Of a stretch of 17,098 nt of DNA, positions 6,825 to 14,308 are shown piece by piece. The position numbers and the translations under genes are program-made. This DNA is from Bacteroidales bacterium. GTDB taxonomy: Bacteria > Bacteroidota > Bacteroidia > Bacteroidales > UBA10428. How positions within the stretch are numbered: the first letter of the stretch is position 1; each line of letters opens with the position of its first letter. The notes below the pieces were generated by a model that was not told the DNA's origin, made no database searches, and saw only the letters and a program-made list of their open reading frames with translations. The stretch covers positions 1 through 17,098 of the forward strand of contig JAFGQQ010000444.1 of the NCBI GenBank assembly GCA_016935595.1, read 5' to 3'.

Positions 6825-9188
6825 TTATTTAATAATTTTTAGTTTTGCAAACTTTAGTAACAATTGTTTTTGCCCAAAATTCTGAAAAAATATAGCTGCC
6901 TTCAGGTTTGGTGATTTTCCTTCTAAACTTAGAACTTTACCTTTCCCAAATCTTGGATGTTCAATTTGCATTCCAACCTGAATTTTTTCAGGATCGTCAG
7001 GCACAAAGTTTTGTAAATTATTTGAAGAACGCAAATTTAAATTAAAATTTTTTATTGTTGAACTATTTTTTTGTGCTTCAGAATATTTAATTAGTTTTTT
7101 CTTATTGTAATAATTATCTTTTTGACTTATTCCGGTATTTGAATTTCGCATTAAAGTATTTCCATTATAAAGAAATGTTGGAATTTTTCCATTTTCTGAA
7201 AATTCTATTTCTTCTAATAATTCTTTTGGCAAATCAACATATTGAGTATCGATTTCTTTAATGAAGCGGCTGGGCGAGCAATTATTTAAATTTCCCCACT
7301 TATATCTTGATTCGGCAAATGAGATAAAAGCCCTGTGTTTTGCGCGTGTTAATGCCACGTAAAATAGCCTTCTTTCTTCTTCTAAATCATTGGGATTTCC
7401 AAGTGACATTGGTGAGGGGAATAAATCTTCCTCTGCTCCGGCAATAAAAACATTTTTGAATTCTAATCCCTTGGCCGAATGAATGGTCATAATAGTTACT
7501 TTATTAAAATCTTCCGGTTTTTCATTGTCTGCATCGGTTAATAAAGCTACATTTTCAATATAATCTGTTAATATGGCTTTTTTACCATTCTCTTCCAGAA
7601 AATTTAAACTGAATTCTTTTATGCCGTTCAATAATTCCTGAATATTTTCGTACCTGCTTAAGCTTTCGGGTGTGCGTTCCTCATGAAGCTCTTTTAATAT
7701 ACCTGTTGAAGAAGCAATATTAAAAGCTATATCGTAAGCATCCTGGTTGGTTATTTGCTTTTTGAAACCAATTATAAGTTCGATAAATTTTAAAAGGCTG
7801 TTAATTGTTCTTGATTGCAGTTTAATATTATATTTTTCAGGATCAGTCATTATCTTCCAGATGCTAACATTATGCTGATTAGCATGATATTCAAGCTTGT
7901 CTAAAGTTGTGTTTCCAATTCCCCGCACCGGATAATTAATAATTCTTCTTAATGCTTCATCATCTTTGTCGTTAATTACTAACCGAAAATAGGCCAGTAG
8001 ATCTTTTATTTCTTTACGCTGGTAAAATGAAATTGAACCATAAACTTTATAAGGTATGTTTTTTTTCCTTAACGATTCTTCAAAAATTCTCGACTGGGCA
8101 TTGGTACGGTATAAAATAGCAAAATCTTTAAAATCGTCATGATCTCGAAGATGTATGTCGACAATAGCATTCGAAACAATATAACCTTCTTCATTGTCGG
8201 TTAAAGCTTTAATAACTTTTATTTTATCTCCAATTTCTTTGTTCGACCAGACTTTTTTATGAATTTGATCTTTATTTTTTTCAATTACGCTGTTTGCAGC
8301 ATTAACAATATTTTTTGTTGAACGGTAATTCTGTTCAAGTTTAAATAATTTATAATTCCGGTAATCATTTTTAAAATTCAGTATATTCTCTATTTTAGCA
8401 CCCCTGAATGAATAAATACTTTGTGCATCATCACCTACAACACATATATTTTTGTGATCTTCTGCCAGTTTTTTTACAATTACATATTGGGCATAATTGG
8501 TATCCTGGTATTCATCAACTAAAATGTAATCGAATCTTTCTTTATATTTTTCCAGCACTTCGGGAAAATCACGAAAGAGTATATTTATATTTAATAGCAG
8601 GTCGTCGAAATCCATGGCGCCTGCTTTATAACAACGGGAAGCATAAATCTGGTATATTTCAGCAAGTCGTGGTTTCCGGTTTGCCCTGTCCCTGTCAATT
8701 ATACTGGAGTTGCTTTTATAAGCCTGCGGAGTAATTAAATTGTTTTTTGCACCTGAAATCCTTCTTTGTATTTCGCCAATCCTGTATACTTTATCATCCA
8801 GGTTTAAATCTTTAATAATTTTTTTTAACAGGTTTTTGGTATCAATTGTATCATAAATGGTATAATTTGAAGGATAGCCCAGCTTATCGGATTCGAATCG
8901 TAATATTTTTGCGAAAATTGAATGAAAAGTACCCATCCAAAGGTATTTAGCTAAATCAGCCCCAACTAATGAACTAATGCGGTCTTTCATTTCTTTGGCT
9001 GCTTTATTTGTAAAGGTTAAAGCAAGAATTTTGTTCGCGCTAATACCTTTATAAAGCAAGTAAGCAACACGGTACGTTAAAACCCTTGTTTTACCGGCAC
9101 CCGCTCCTGCAATTACAAGCGACGGGCCTGTATAATCAACAACTGCTTTTTGCTGGACTTCGTTTAAATCTTGAAGAAAATCTACCAC
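6825..9188 (-). CDS. uvrD: ATP-dependent DNA helicase, UvrD/PcrA family
   Basis: A 787-residue superfamily 1A helicase with all motifs in order: Q motif LNEVQQKAV (8-16), Walker A AGAGAGKT (27-34), motif Ia ALTFTNKAAKEM (56-67), Walker B VDEYQDT (224-230), motif III VVGDDAQSIYSFRGA (250-264), motif IV NYRST (287-291), motif V TIMTIHSAKGLEF (565-577) and motif VI RRLFYVALTRAK (606-617). A poorly conserved Asn/Ser/Lys-rich linker (about 660-735) leads to the C-terminal Tudor-like domain of PcrA (about 738-787, HPRFGKGKVL), which contacts RNA polymerase in PcrA. It unwinds DNA in repair and replication-transcription conflicts. The start codon is GTG at 9188; no in-frame ATG lies upstream and the N-terminus then matches the family length. 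It is first in the run uvrD-DUF4290-murA. Confidence 0.95.
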   Translation of the reverse strand: MVDFLQDLNEVQQKAVVDYTGPSLVIAGAGAGKTRVLTYRVAYLLYKGISANKILALTFTNKAAKEMKDRISSLVGADLAKYLWMGTFHSIFAKILRFESDKLGYPSNYTIYDTIDTKNLLKKIIKDLNLDDKVYRIGEIQRRISGAKNNLITPQAYKSNSSIIDRDRANRKPRLAEIYQIYASRCYKAGAMDFDDLLLNINILFRDFPEVLEKYKERFDYILVDEYQDTNYAQYVIVKKLAEDHKNICVVGDDAQSIYSFRGAKIENILNFKNDYRNYKLFKLEQNYRSTKNIVNAANSVIEKNKDQIHKKVWSNKEIGDKIKVIKALTDNEEGYIVSNAIVDIHLRDHDDFKDFAILYRTNAQSRIFEESLRKKNIPYKVYGSISFYQRKEIKDLLAYFRLVINDKDDEALRRIINYPVRGIGNTTLDKLEYHANQHNVSIWKIMTDPEKYNIKLQSRTINSLLKFIELIIGFKKQITNQDAYDIAFNIASSTGILKELHEERTPESLSRYENIQELLNGIKEFSLNFLEENGKKAILTDYIENVALLTDADNEKPEDFNKVTIMTIHSAKGLEFKNVFIAGAEEDLFPSPMSLGNPNDLEEERRLFYVALTRAKHRAFISFAESRYKWGNLNNCSPSRFIKEIDTQYVDLPKELLEEIEFSENGKIPTFLYNGNTLMRNSNTGISQKDNYYNKKKLIKYSEAQKNSSTIKNFNLNLRSSNNLQNFVPDDPEKIQVGMQIEHPRFGKGKVLSLEGKSPNLKAAIFFQNFGQKQLLLKFAKLKIIK

Positions 9189-9256
9189 AATTGGCTTTTT
9201 ATAATATAATTTAAAAATTCGTTAAATATACTTTGAGCATAACCAACAAACAAATG

Positions 9257-9264
9257 CAAAAATA
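9257..9264 (-). promoter_or_regulatory. Possible -7 box for uvrD
   Basis: Read on the minus strand the sequence is TATTTTTG, a full match to the Bacteroidota -7 consensus TAnnTTTG, about 70 nt upstream of the uvrD GTG. No TTG is present at the expected -33 distance, and such octamers arise easily in AT-rich DNA, so this is weak. Confidence 0.3.
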
Positions 9265-9290
9265 GAATTTTATTCACAAAATAGAAATTT

Positions 9291-9314
9291 GGAATAATGG
9301 ATTAATGGATTATT
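9291..9314 (+). repeat. Three tandem degenerate octamers (GGAATAAT type)
   Basis: GGAATAAT (9291), GGATTAAT (9299) and GGATTATT (9307) follow each other with an exact 8-nt period in the gap between the divergent uvrD and CHU_C genes. They belong to the same type as the octamers at 4774-4852. No inverted partner array of similar quality was seen nearby. Confidence 0.6.
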
Positions 9315-9359
9315 GAAAAATAACTAAAACTTTTCTTTGTAAAAGACAATTTAACAACA

Positions 9360-9391
9360 TTGCAACGATTTGATTTATATTTATAATTTTG
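9360..9391 (+). promoter_or_regulatory. Predicted Bacteroidota-type promoter of the CHU_C gene
   Basis: TAATTTTG (9384-9391) matches the -7 consensus TAnnTTTG fully, with a TTG (9360-9362) 21 nt upstream acting as the -33 element. Transcription would begin near 9397, giving a leader of about 70 nt before the ATG at 9468. Confidence 0.5.
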
Positions 9392-9467
9392 CAGGTTTAG
9401 TATAAAAACAAAGTTTGTTATAATATTATTCATAATAAACAGTTATAAATATTTGAAAGAAAAAGAT

Positions 9468-10922
9468 ATGCGGTTTATCCGGTTCGAAATATTAGCCATA
9501 TTGTTTTTATTTTGTTGCCATGAAAATGTTTTTTCACAAATTACTGCTACAAATTCTGATTTCGACACTATTGTTAATTATCCTTCTGATACTTCAAAAA
9601 GAGACCCTCTGTTTGTTTTCCATTCCCCTTTAACAAATGGTGCAAGACTTGAACAAATTCCCGGGCAGTTGAATGCACAACATAGAAGTGGTTATCTGGC
9701 CGATTTTAAATGGATGAAATTTAATAATGAAAGTTTAGAATTCGATACAATTTTAATTGATACAAGCAAATTGGTTTCAATTTTTAATGATCCACTTAAA
9801 GACAATGGCTGCTATAGGATTGAAGTTGTTGATACTACCGATTCCCTCGAAATTCATACCTGCTGGTTATATATTGATCATTTCTACTTTATATTAAATT
9901 TATCTGCTTCGGATGAATTTAGATGTCAAGGATTATATTTTGATGTTGTATTTGATACTGCTAAGCATTTTACATACTATGATATTTATGACACATTACT
10001 GATTAAGCCATATACAGTTTATTACAATCTTGGAGAATTTAAAGGAGCTTTAAAAACAGAAACTGGTGAACCTGAAACAATTTCAAATGTAAGGTTACCA
10101 AAAGCTGATATTGAGAAAGAAGATACCGAGTACGAATATGAAGTTATTAATGAGTTTGATAATACTCAGGAAGCATATTATTTTTACGAAAGCTGGATGC
10201 CGGATATAAAAGATAGGGTCGACACCACCCATTCTGCAAAGAGTGTTGAAGATGGTTTTTTTGCACCTGATGAGGTTGTTTTTATTAATAACGGAGAAAA
10301 TTTTGACAGCATCATGTGGCTTTTTGGGGATACTATAACTCCCGGATACAAAGATGATTCGACGTTTACTGATATTTTAGACCAAAATACATATAGATTT
10401 ATTTATCCCGGGAATTATCATGTAGTTATATATGCAAAAAATAATATTTACGGATGCCTTGATAGCATGGAATTTGATATAAAAATAGTTGAGTCGGAGA
10501 TAAATAGAGATGAGATACCAAATGTATTTACACCAAACGGTGATGGCAATAATGATGAATGGATTATTAAAGGGAAATCGATTAAATATTTCCGTATTTT
10601 GATTTTCGACCGGTGGGGCAGAAAAGTATATGAAAATGAAAAAAATAATAATACAGATGAAGAATTAATTAAATGGGATGGAACCATGAATGGCGAGGGA
10701 GGAAGAAATGCACCAAATGGAGTTTATTTTTTCGTAATAGAAGCTGAAGGCTGGGATGGCAAAACATTCGGCGGAAAAAAGAAAAAGTCGAAAGAAGAAA
10801 AACTTGCCAGTGAAACTGAAGATGAACCAGGCACAACACCAGGACAAACAAGCAAAAAAACCGATGAAAAATATCCTTATAATGGGTATTTTTATTTGTT
10901 AAGGGATAACAGGATGTTTTAA
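9468..10922 (+). CDS. Secreted PKD-like protein with CHU_C (T9SS type B) sorting domain
   Basis: A 484-residue exported protein. The ATG at 9468 is chosen over a TTG at 9453 because it leaves a compact signal peptide (MRFIRF, hydrophobic core LAILFLF, cleavage probably after FSQ, residue 24). Residues about 50-340 are beta-rich. Two segments (about 80-140, with conserved-looking CYRIEV and TCWLYID) look Ig-like, and 265-342 resembles a PKD domain (VVFINNG, WLFGD, YPGNYHVVIYA). From about 349 the CHU_C domain is clear: PNVFTPNGDGNND, LIFDRWGRKVYE, WDGTMNG and APNGVYFFVIEA. Between DGKTFGG and the last strand YNGYFYLLRD lies a charged insertion (about 436-470). Such domains route proteins through the type IX system to the cell surface. 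Ligand and role are unknown. It converges with the pseudouridine synthase, 31 nt away. Confidence 0.85.
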   Translation: MRFIRFEILAILFLFCCHENVFSQITATNSDFDTIVNYPSDTSKRDPLFVFHSPLTNGARLEQIPGQLNAQHRSGYLADFKWMKFNNESLEFDTILIDTSKLVSIFNDPLKDNGCYRIEVVDTTDSLEIHTCWLYIDHFYFILNLSASDEFRCQGLYFDVVFDTAKHFTYYDIYDTLLIKPYTVYYNLGEFKGALKTETGEPETISNVRLPKADIEKEDTEYEYEVINEFDNTQEAYYFYESWMPDIKDRVDTTHSAKSVEDGFFAPDEVVFINNGENFDSIMWLFGDTITPGYKDDSTFTDILDQNTYRFIYPGNYHVVIYAKNNIYGCLDSMEFDIKIVESEINRDEIPNVFTPNGDGNNDEWIIKGKSIKYFRILIFDRWGRKVYENEKNNNTDEELIKWDGTMNGEGGRNAPNGVYFFVIEAEGWDGKTFGGKKKKSKEEKLASETEDEPGTTPGQTSKKTDEKYPYNGYFYLLRDNRMF

Positions 10923-10953
10923 TTGAAGAAGATTCATCAGACAGTTTATATCC

Positions 10954-11766
10954 TTACTCAAACGCATTCATTTTAAGCATATTAATTTCTCTATCAGTTA
11001 AAAATCTCCAGTGTCCCCGCTGTAAACCTTTTTTTGTTAAACCCGCAAAATAAACCCTGTCGAGTTTTTTAATTCTATAACCTAAATGTTCGAATATTCT
11101 CCGCACAATACGGTTTCTTCCTGAGTGAAGTTCCAAACCAATCTGTTTTTTATCATTCATGTCCACATAATTTATCGAATCAGCGTTGATAAATCCGTCA
11201 TCAAGAGTTATCCCATCCGCAATTTTCTGCATATCAGGTTTCGATAAATTTTTATCGAGATGAACATGGTATATTTTTTTCTTATTGAATTTTGGATGAG
11301 TTAATTTTTTTGCTAAGTCCCCATCGTTCGTAAAAAGTAGTACACCTGTTGTATTACGGTCGAGCCGACCGACCGGGTAAATTCTCTCCCTGCATGCTTT
11401 ATTAACGAGTTCCATTACATTTTTTTTCGAATAGGGATCTTTAACTGTTGTAACATAATCTTTAGGTTTATTTAAAAGAAGATATACTTTCTTTTCAGAC
11501 TTTATGGTTGTGCCATTGAATTTTACCAGATCGGTTGATTTGATTTTTGTTCCGAGTTCAGTAATTAATTTTCCATTAACAGTAACTAATCCGTTTTTTA
11601 TATATTCATCAGCTTCACGCCTTGAGCATAATCCGGAGTTTGCAATAAATTTATTAAGCCTAACAAGTTCTTCTTTCAGTGGTTTGGCAGGTTTTGGAGG
11701 GTTTGCCATTTTTTTGAAATTTTGAGGCTTTTTATAGAAACCTTGTTTTGGATTTTTAGTTTTCAT
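10954..11766 (-). CDS. rluB: rRNA pseudouridine synthase, RsuA/RluB family
   Basis: A 270-residue enzyme that would isomerise a uridine in ribosomal RNA. After a basic, proline- and lysine-rich N-terminal extension (about 1-33) comes an S4 RNA-binding domain (about 35-80, RLNKFIANSGLCSRREAD and GLVTVNG). The catalytic domain follows, with the signature PVGRLDRNTTGVLLFTNDG (131-149) whose Asp (D136) is the catalytic residue, then KIYHVHLD and GRNRIVRRIFEHLGY (about 217-231). The layout is that of RluB/RsuA; which rRNA position it modifies, and so whether rluB is the exact name, cannot be fixed from sequence. A second Met at residue 20 is an alternative start. It is transcribed divergently from the hydrolase-like gene. 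Confidence 0.92.
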   Translation of the reverse strand: MKTKNPKQGFYKKPQNFKKMANPPKPAKPLKEELVRLNKFIANSGLCSRREADEYIKNGLVTVNGKLITELGTKIKSTDLVKFNGTTIKSEKKVYLLLNKPKDYVTTVKDPYSKKNVMELVNKACRERIYPVGRLDRNTTGVLLFTNDGDLAKKLTHPKFNKKKIYHVHLDKNLSKPDMQKIADGITLDDGFINADSINYVDMNDKKQIGLELHSGRNRIVRRIFEHLGYRIKKLDRVYFAGLTKKGLQRGHWRFLTDREINMLKMNAFE

Positions 11767-11796
11767 TGATTTTTTCTATTCATGAACCAGGGGTCA

Positions 11797-11804
11797 CAAA
11801 TGTA
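11797..11804 (-). promoter_or_regulatory. Predicted -7 box of the pseudouridine synthase gene
   Basis: Read on the minus strand the sequence is TACATTTG, a full match to TAnnTTTG, 30 nt upstream of the ATG at 11766. That would give a leader of roughly 25 nt. A TTG at the -33 distance is missing. Confidence 0.45.
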
Positions 11805-11884
11805 ATATTTTTTATGAGATTATTTTTTCTTGGCGATTAATTCATAATTTTAATTATATATTTTTACAGAAACCGGATAATAAA

Positions 11885-12694
11885 ATGAAAGCATTATATT
11901 TTAAAATTATTTTTGTTTTAATATTTATTGAGGTTAATTCAATTGAGGCCAGTGATATAACTTTACCAGGAAATCCTGATGAAGCGCTAATAATTTTAGG
12001 CACTGAATTTGCTAAAAAGAAGGATTTAATAAATTTGATAGAGTATATTACTGAACGATGCAATTATGATGTAATTATTCTGGATTATTATTCGAAAAAA
12101 GGAATTGATAAATGTATAAAAAATTTAAAGAAGGAATTAATTAAAATTAATTACCAGGAATATGATAAAGTAAATTTTTTATGTTTTATCCCCGGCGGAA
12201 TTATATTAAAAGAATATTTAACAAATGAGAAACTACAAAATCTCGGAAAAATAGTGGTAATGAGAGCTCCTATTGAAGAAAGAATTTCAAATATTGCTTC
12301 ATATATATACCCGGATTTTTTAATCAGGTTAACACATGGAAAGACTGTGATAGATCTTTCAACATATGATTTTAACAATATTTATTTTCCAAATATTTCA
12401 ACAGGTTTAATTATTGAAACCAAACAAAATTTATTAGCACAAAAAATGGCAAAAAAACTTAAGAAAAAAGCCAAAGATGATCCGGTTATATACGAAAAGA
12501 TAATTTTTAATCCCGATTCAATGATGAAGAGTTTTACAGACCATATGTATGTTGAGCTTGATCATAATGCCATGTATATCAATCCTGACATGTATGTAGA
12601 AAACGTTATATCATTTATGGTAAATAAACACTTTGGGATAAATGCCGACAGGGATAAAACCGATTTAGTGAAAGAGATATATCCGAAATATTAA
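11885..12694 (+). CDS. Exported protein of unknown function, possible inactive alpha/beta-hydrolase fold
   Basis: I do not recognise a named family. The 269-residue protein starts with a signal peptide (MKALYFK, core IIFVLIFI, cleavage probably after IEA, residue 22). The order of elements recalls lipase-like alpha/beta hydrolases: a first core strand EALIILGT (33-40), a helix with LINLIEYI, strand YDVIILDY (61-68), a long helix (71-90), then DKVNFLCFIPGGIILKEYL (94-112) where hydrolases have DKVNLVGHSMGG. The nucleophile position is Ile102, so the catalytic Ser is absent. GKIVVMRAP (121-129) fits the following strand, and LDHNAMYINPDMYVENVISF (225-244) fits the segment with the catalytic His (H227). 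This assignment rests on pattern memory only. A Lys-rich helix lies at 184-197. It lies 40 nt before glmM and is possibly cotranscribed, though glmM has its own -7 box. Confidence 0.55.
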   Translation: MKALYFKIIFVLIFIEVNSIEASDITLPGNPDEALIILGTEFAKKKDLINLIEYITERCNYDVIILDYYSKKGIDKCIKNLKKELIKINYQEYDKVNFLCFIPGGIILKEYLTNEKLQNLGKIVVMRAPIEERISNIASYIYPDFLIRLTHGKTVIDLSTYDFNNIYFPNISTGLIIETKQNLLAQKMAKKLKKKAKDDPVIYEKIIFNPDSMMKSFTDHMYVELDHNAMYINPDMYVENVISFMVNKHFGINADRDKTDLVKEIYPKY

Positions 12695-12705
12695 TTTATT
12701 AAAAT

Positions 12706-12713
12706 TATCTTTG
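12706..12713 (+). promoter_or_regulatory. Predicted -7 box of glmM
   Basis: TATCTTTG is a full match to the Bacteroidota -7 consensus TAnnTTTG, 21 nt before the ATG at 12735, implying a leader of about 15 nt. A clear TTG at -33 is absent, and the upstream side lies in the end of the preceding gene. Confidence 0.5.
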
Positions 12714-12734
12714 CCAGAAATAAATTTTTAAAAC

Positions 12735-14120
12735 ATGACTCTAATCAAATCAATTTCCGGAATTCGTGGTACAATAGGAGGCAAACCTGGCGAAGGCTTA
12801 AGTCCGCTTGATATAGTGAAGTTCACAGCTGCATACGGAACATGGATTAGAAAGAATCAAAACGTTAAAAAACCAAAAGTAATAGTTGGCCGTGATGCAA
12901 GAATATCGGGCGAAATGGTTAATCAGATTGTAACCGGGTCATTATTAGGAATAGGAATAGATGTAATTGATATTGGTTTAGCCACTACTCCAACAGTTGA
13001 AATAGCAGTTACTGAAGAAAAAGCAAACGGGGGTATAATACTTACAGCAAGCCATAATCCAAAGCAGTGGAATGCATTGAAACTATTGAATGAAAAGGGT
13101 GAATTTATAAGTGATTCTGACGGTAAAGAATTATTAAGTTTGGCAGAAAATGAAAATTTCAGTTTTGCAGAGGTTGATTCTTTAGGAAAAATAAAACATA
13201 TTTCTGATTATATTGATATTCATGTAAAAAAAATAATTGAATTGCCTTTAGTTGATATTAAGGCAATAAAAGCGGCAAATTTTAAAGTAGTTATTGACTG
13301 CGTTAATTCAGTTGGCGGAATAGCAATTCCCAAATTATTAATGGATTTGGGAGTGAAAGATATTATTGGTCTGTATTGCGATCCAACAGGTGAATTTCCG
13401 CATAATCCCGAACCTTTGCCCGAACACTTAACTACAATTTCGAAGAAAGTAAAAGGAGAGCGAGCTGATTTGGGTTTTGTTGTTGACCCTGATGTTGACC
13501 GTTTGGCCATAGTAAATGAAGACGGAACTATGTTTGGTGAAGAATATACATTGGTTGCGGTTGCCGATTATGTTCTTCAAAATAAGAAAGGTAATACTGT
13601 TTCAAATTTGTCATCTTCAAGAGCACTGAAAGATATTACTGAGAAATATGGCGGAAAATATTCGGCTTCTGCAGTTGGCGAAGTAAATGTGGTAAAAATA
13701 ATGAAAGAAACAAATGCGGTTATTGGCGGTGAAGGAAATGGGGGCGTGATTTATCCTGATTTGCATTATGGACGGGATGCTTTGGTAGGAATAGCATTAT
13801 TTTTAACCTATCTGGCCAAAACAGGGAAAAAATGCTCGGAACTAAAAAAAATGTATCCTCAATACATTATTTCGAAAAACAAAATTCAATTAACTCCTGA
13901 AATTAATGTTGACGAAATTTTAATTAAAATGAAAGAAAAATATAAAAATTTTAAGGTAAATGACATAGATGGAGTAAAAATAGATTTTGAAAACGGATGG
14001 ATCCATCTGCGAAAATCAAACACCGAACCAATTATCAGGATTTATGCAGAAAGCAATACAAAAGAAAAAGCCGATGAACTTGCAAAAAATACTATTGAGG
14101 ATATTAAATCATTAATTTAA
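12735..14120 (+). CDS. glmM: Phosphoglucosamine mutase (phosphohexomutase family)
   Basis: A 461-residue alpha-D-phosphohexomutase, most likely converting GlcN-6-phosphate to GlcN-1-phosphate for UDP-GlcNAc synthesis in the cytoplasm. All four active-site loops are present: the N-terminal SGIRGTIGG (8-16), the phosphoserine loop TASHNPKQWNALK (104-116, Ser106), the magnesium loop DPDVDR (251-256, with Asp 251, 253 and 255), the sugar loop GGEGNGG (331-337) and the phosphate-binding RKSNTEPIIRIYAES (426-440). The sugar loop has GEGNGG rather than the GExSGH of common bacterial GlmM and PMM/PGM enzymes, like archaeal-type GlmM and, as I recall, Bacteroidota homologues annotated glmM. Phosphomannomutase activity cannot be excluded. 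Its product feeds the pathway that MurA continues. Confidence 0.88.
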   Translation: MTLIKSISGIRGTIGGKPGEGLSPLDIVKFTAAYGTWIRKNQNVKKPKVIVGRDARISGEMVNQIVTGSLLGIGIDVIDIGLATTPTVEIAVTEEKANGGIILTASHNPKQWNALKLLNEKGEFISDSDGKELLSLAENENFSFAEVDSLGKIKHISDYIDIHVKKIIELPLVDIKAIKAANFKVVIDCVNSVGGIAIPKLLMDLGVKDIIGLYCDPTGEFPHNPEPLPEHLTTISKKVKGERADLGFVVDPDVDRLAIVNEDGTMFGEEYTLVAVADYVLQNKKGNTVSNLSSSRALKDITEKYGGKYSASAVGEVNVVKIMKETNAVIGGEGNGGVIYPDLHYGRDALVGIALFLTYLAKTGKKCSELKKMYPQYIISKNKIQLTPEINVDEILIKMKEKYKNFKVNDIDGVKIDFENGWIHLRKSNTEPIIRIYAESNTKEKADELAKNTIEDIKSLI

Positions 14121-14157
14121 TTGATAATATAATCTTTAGTTTAATTAAAAGTGCTTT

Positions 14158-14250
14158 GGATAATGGATTTGTGATTCTTTGTGACTTTCAAATTTAATGT
14201 CAAAGAATAATTAGCCACCAAGCCACAAAAACACTAAGAATTCACTAAGG
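14158..14250. repeat. Octamer-periodic intergenic repeat after glmM
   Basis: The right half carries GCCACCAA (14214), GCCACAAA (14222) and AACACTAA (14230) with an 8-nt period, then a looser CACTAAGG ending at 14250. The left half reads GGATAAT, GGATTTGT (14165), GATTCTTT (14173) and GTGACTTT (14181), which resembles the complement of CACAAAG-type units. ATTCTTTG (14174-14181) and CAAAGAAT (14201-14208) are exact inverted repeats with a 19-nt loop. The hairpin starts 54 nt after the glmM stop and may act as a weak terminator. Confidence 0.5.
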
Positions 14251-14308
14251 TTAACATGTCCAATTAAATTGAACTCATTTGGTATTTGTCATTTGAAATT
14301 TTCATTAA

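Noticed and set aside
8408..8734. Plus-strand ORF of 108 codons inside uvrD
   Set aside because: It lies antisense to conserved helicase motifs II and III and has no family features of its own.
9453..9467. TTG start giving a 489-residue CHU_C protein
   Set aside because: The ATG at 9468 gives a compact, normal signal peptide; the extra residues MKEKD add nothing recognisable.
13220..13510. Minus-strand ORF of 96 codons inside glmM
   Set aside because: It is antisense to the magnesium-loop region of a clear gene.
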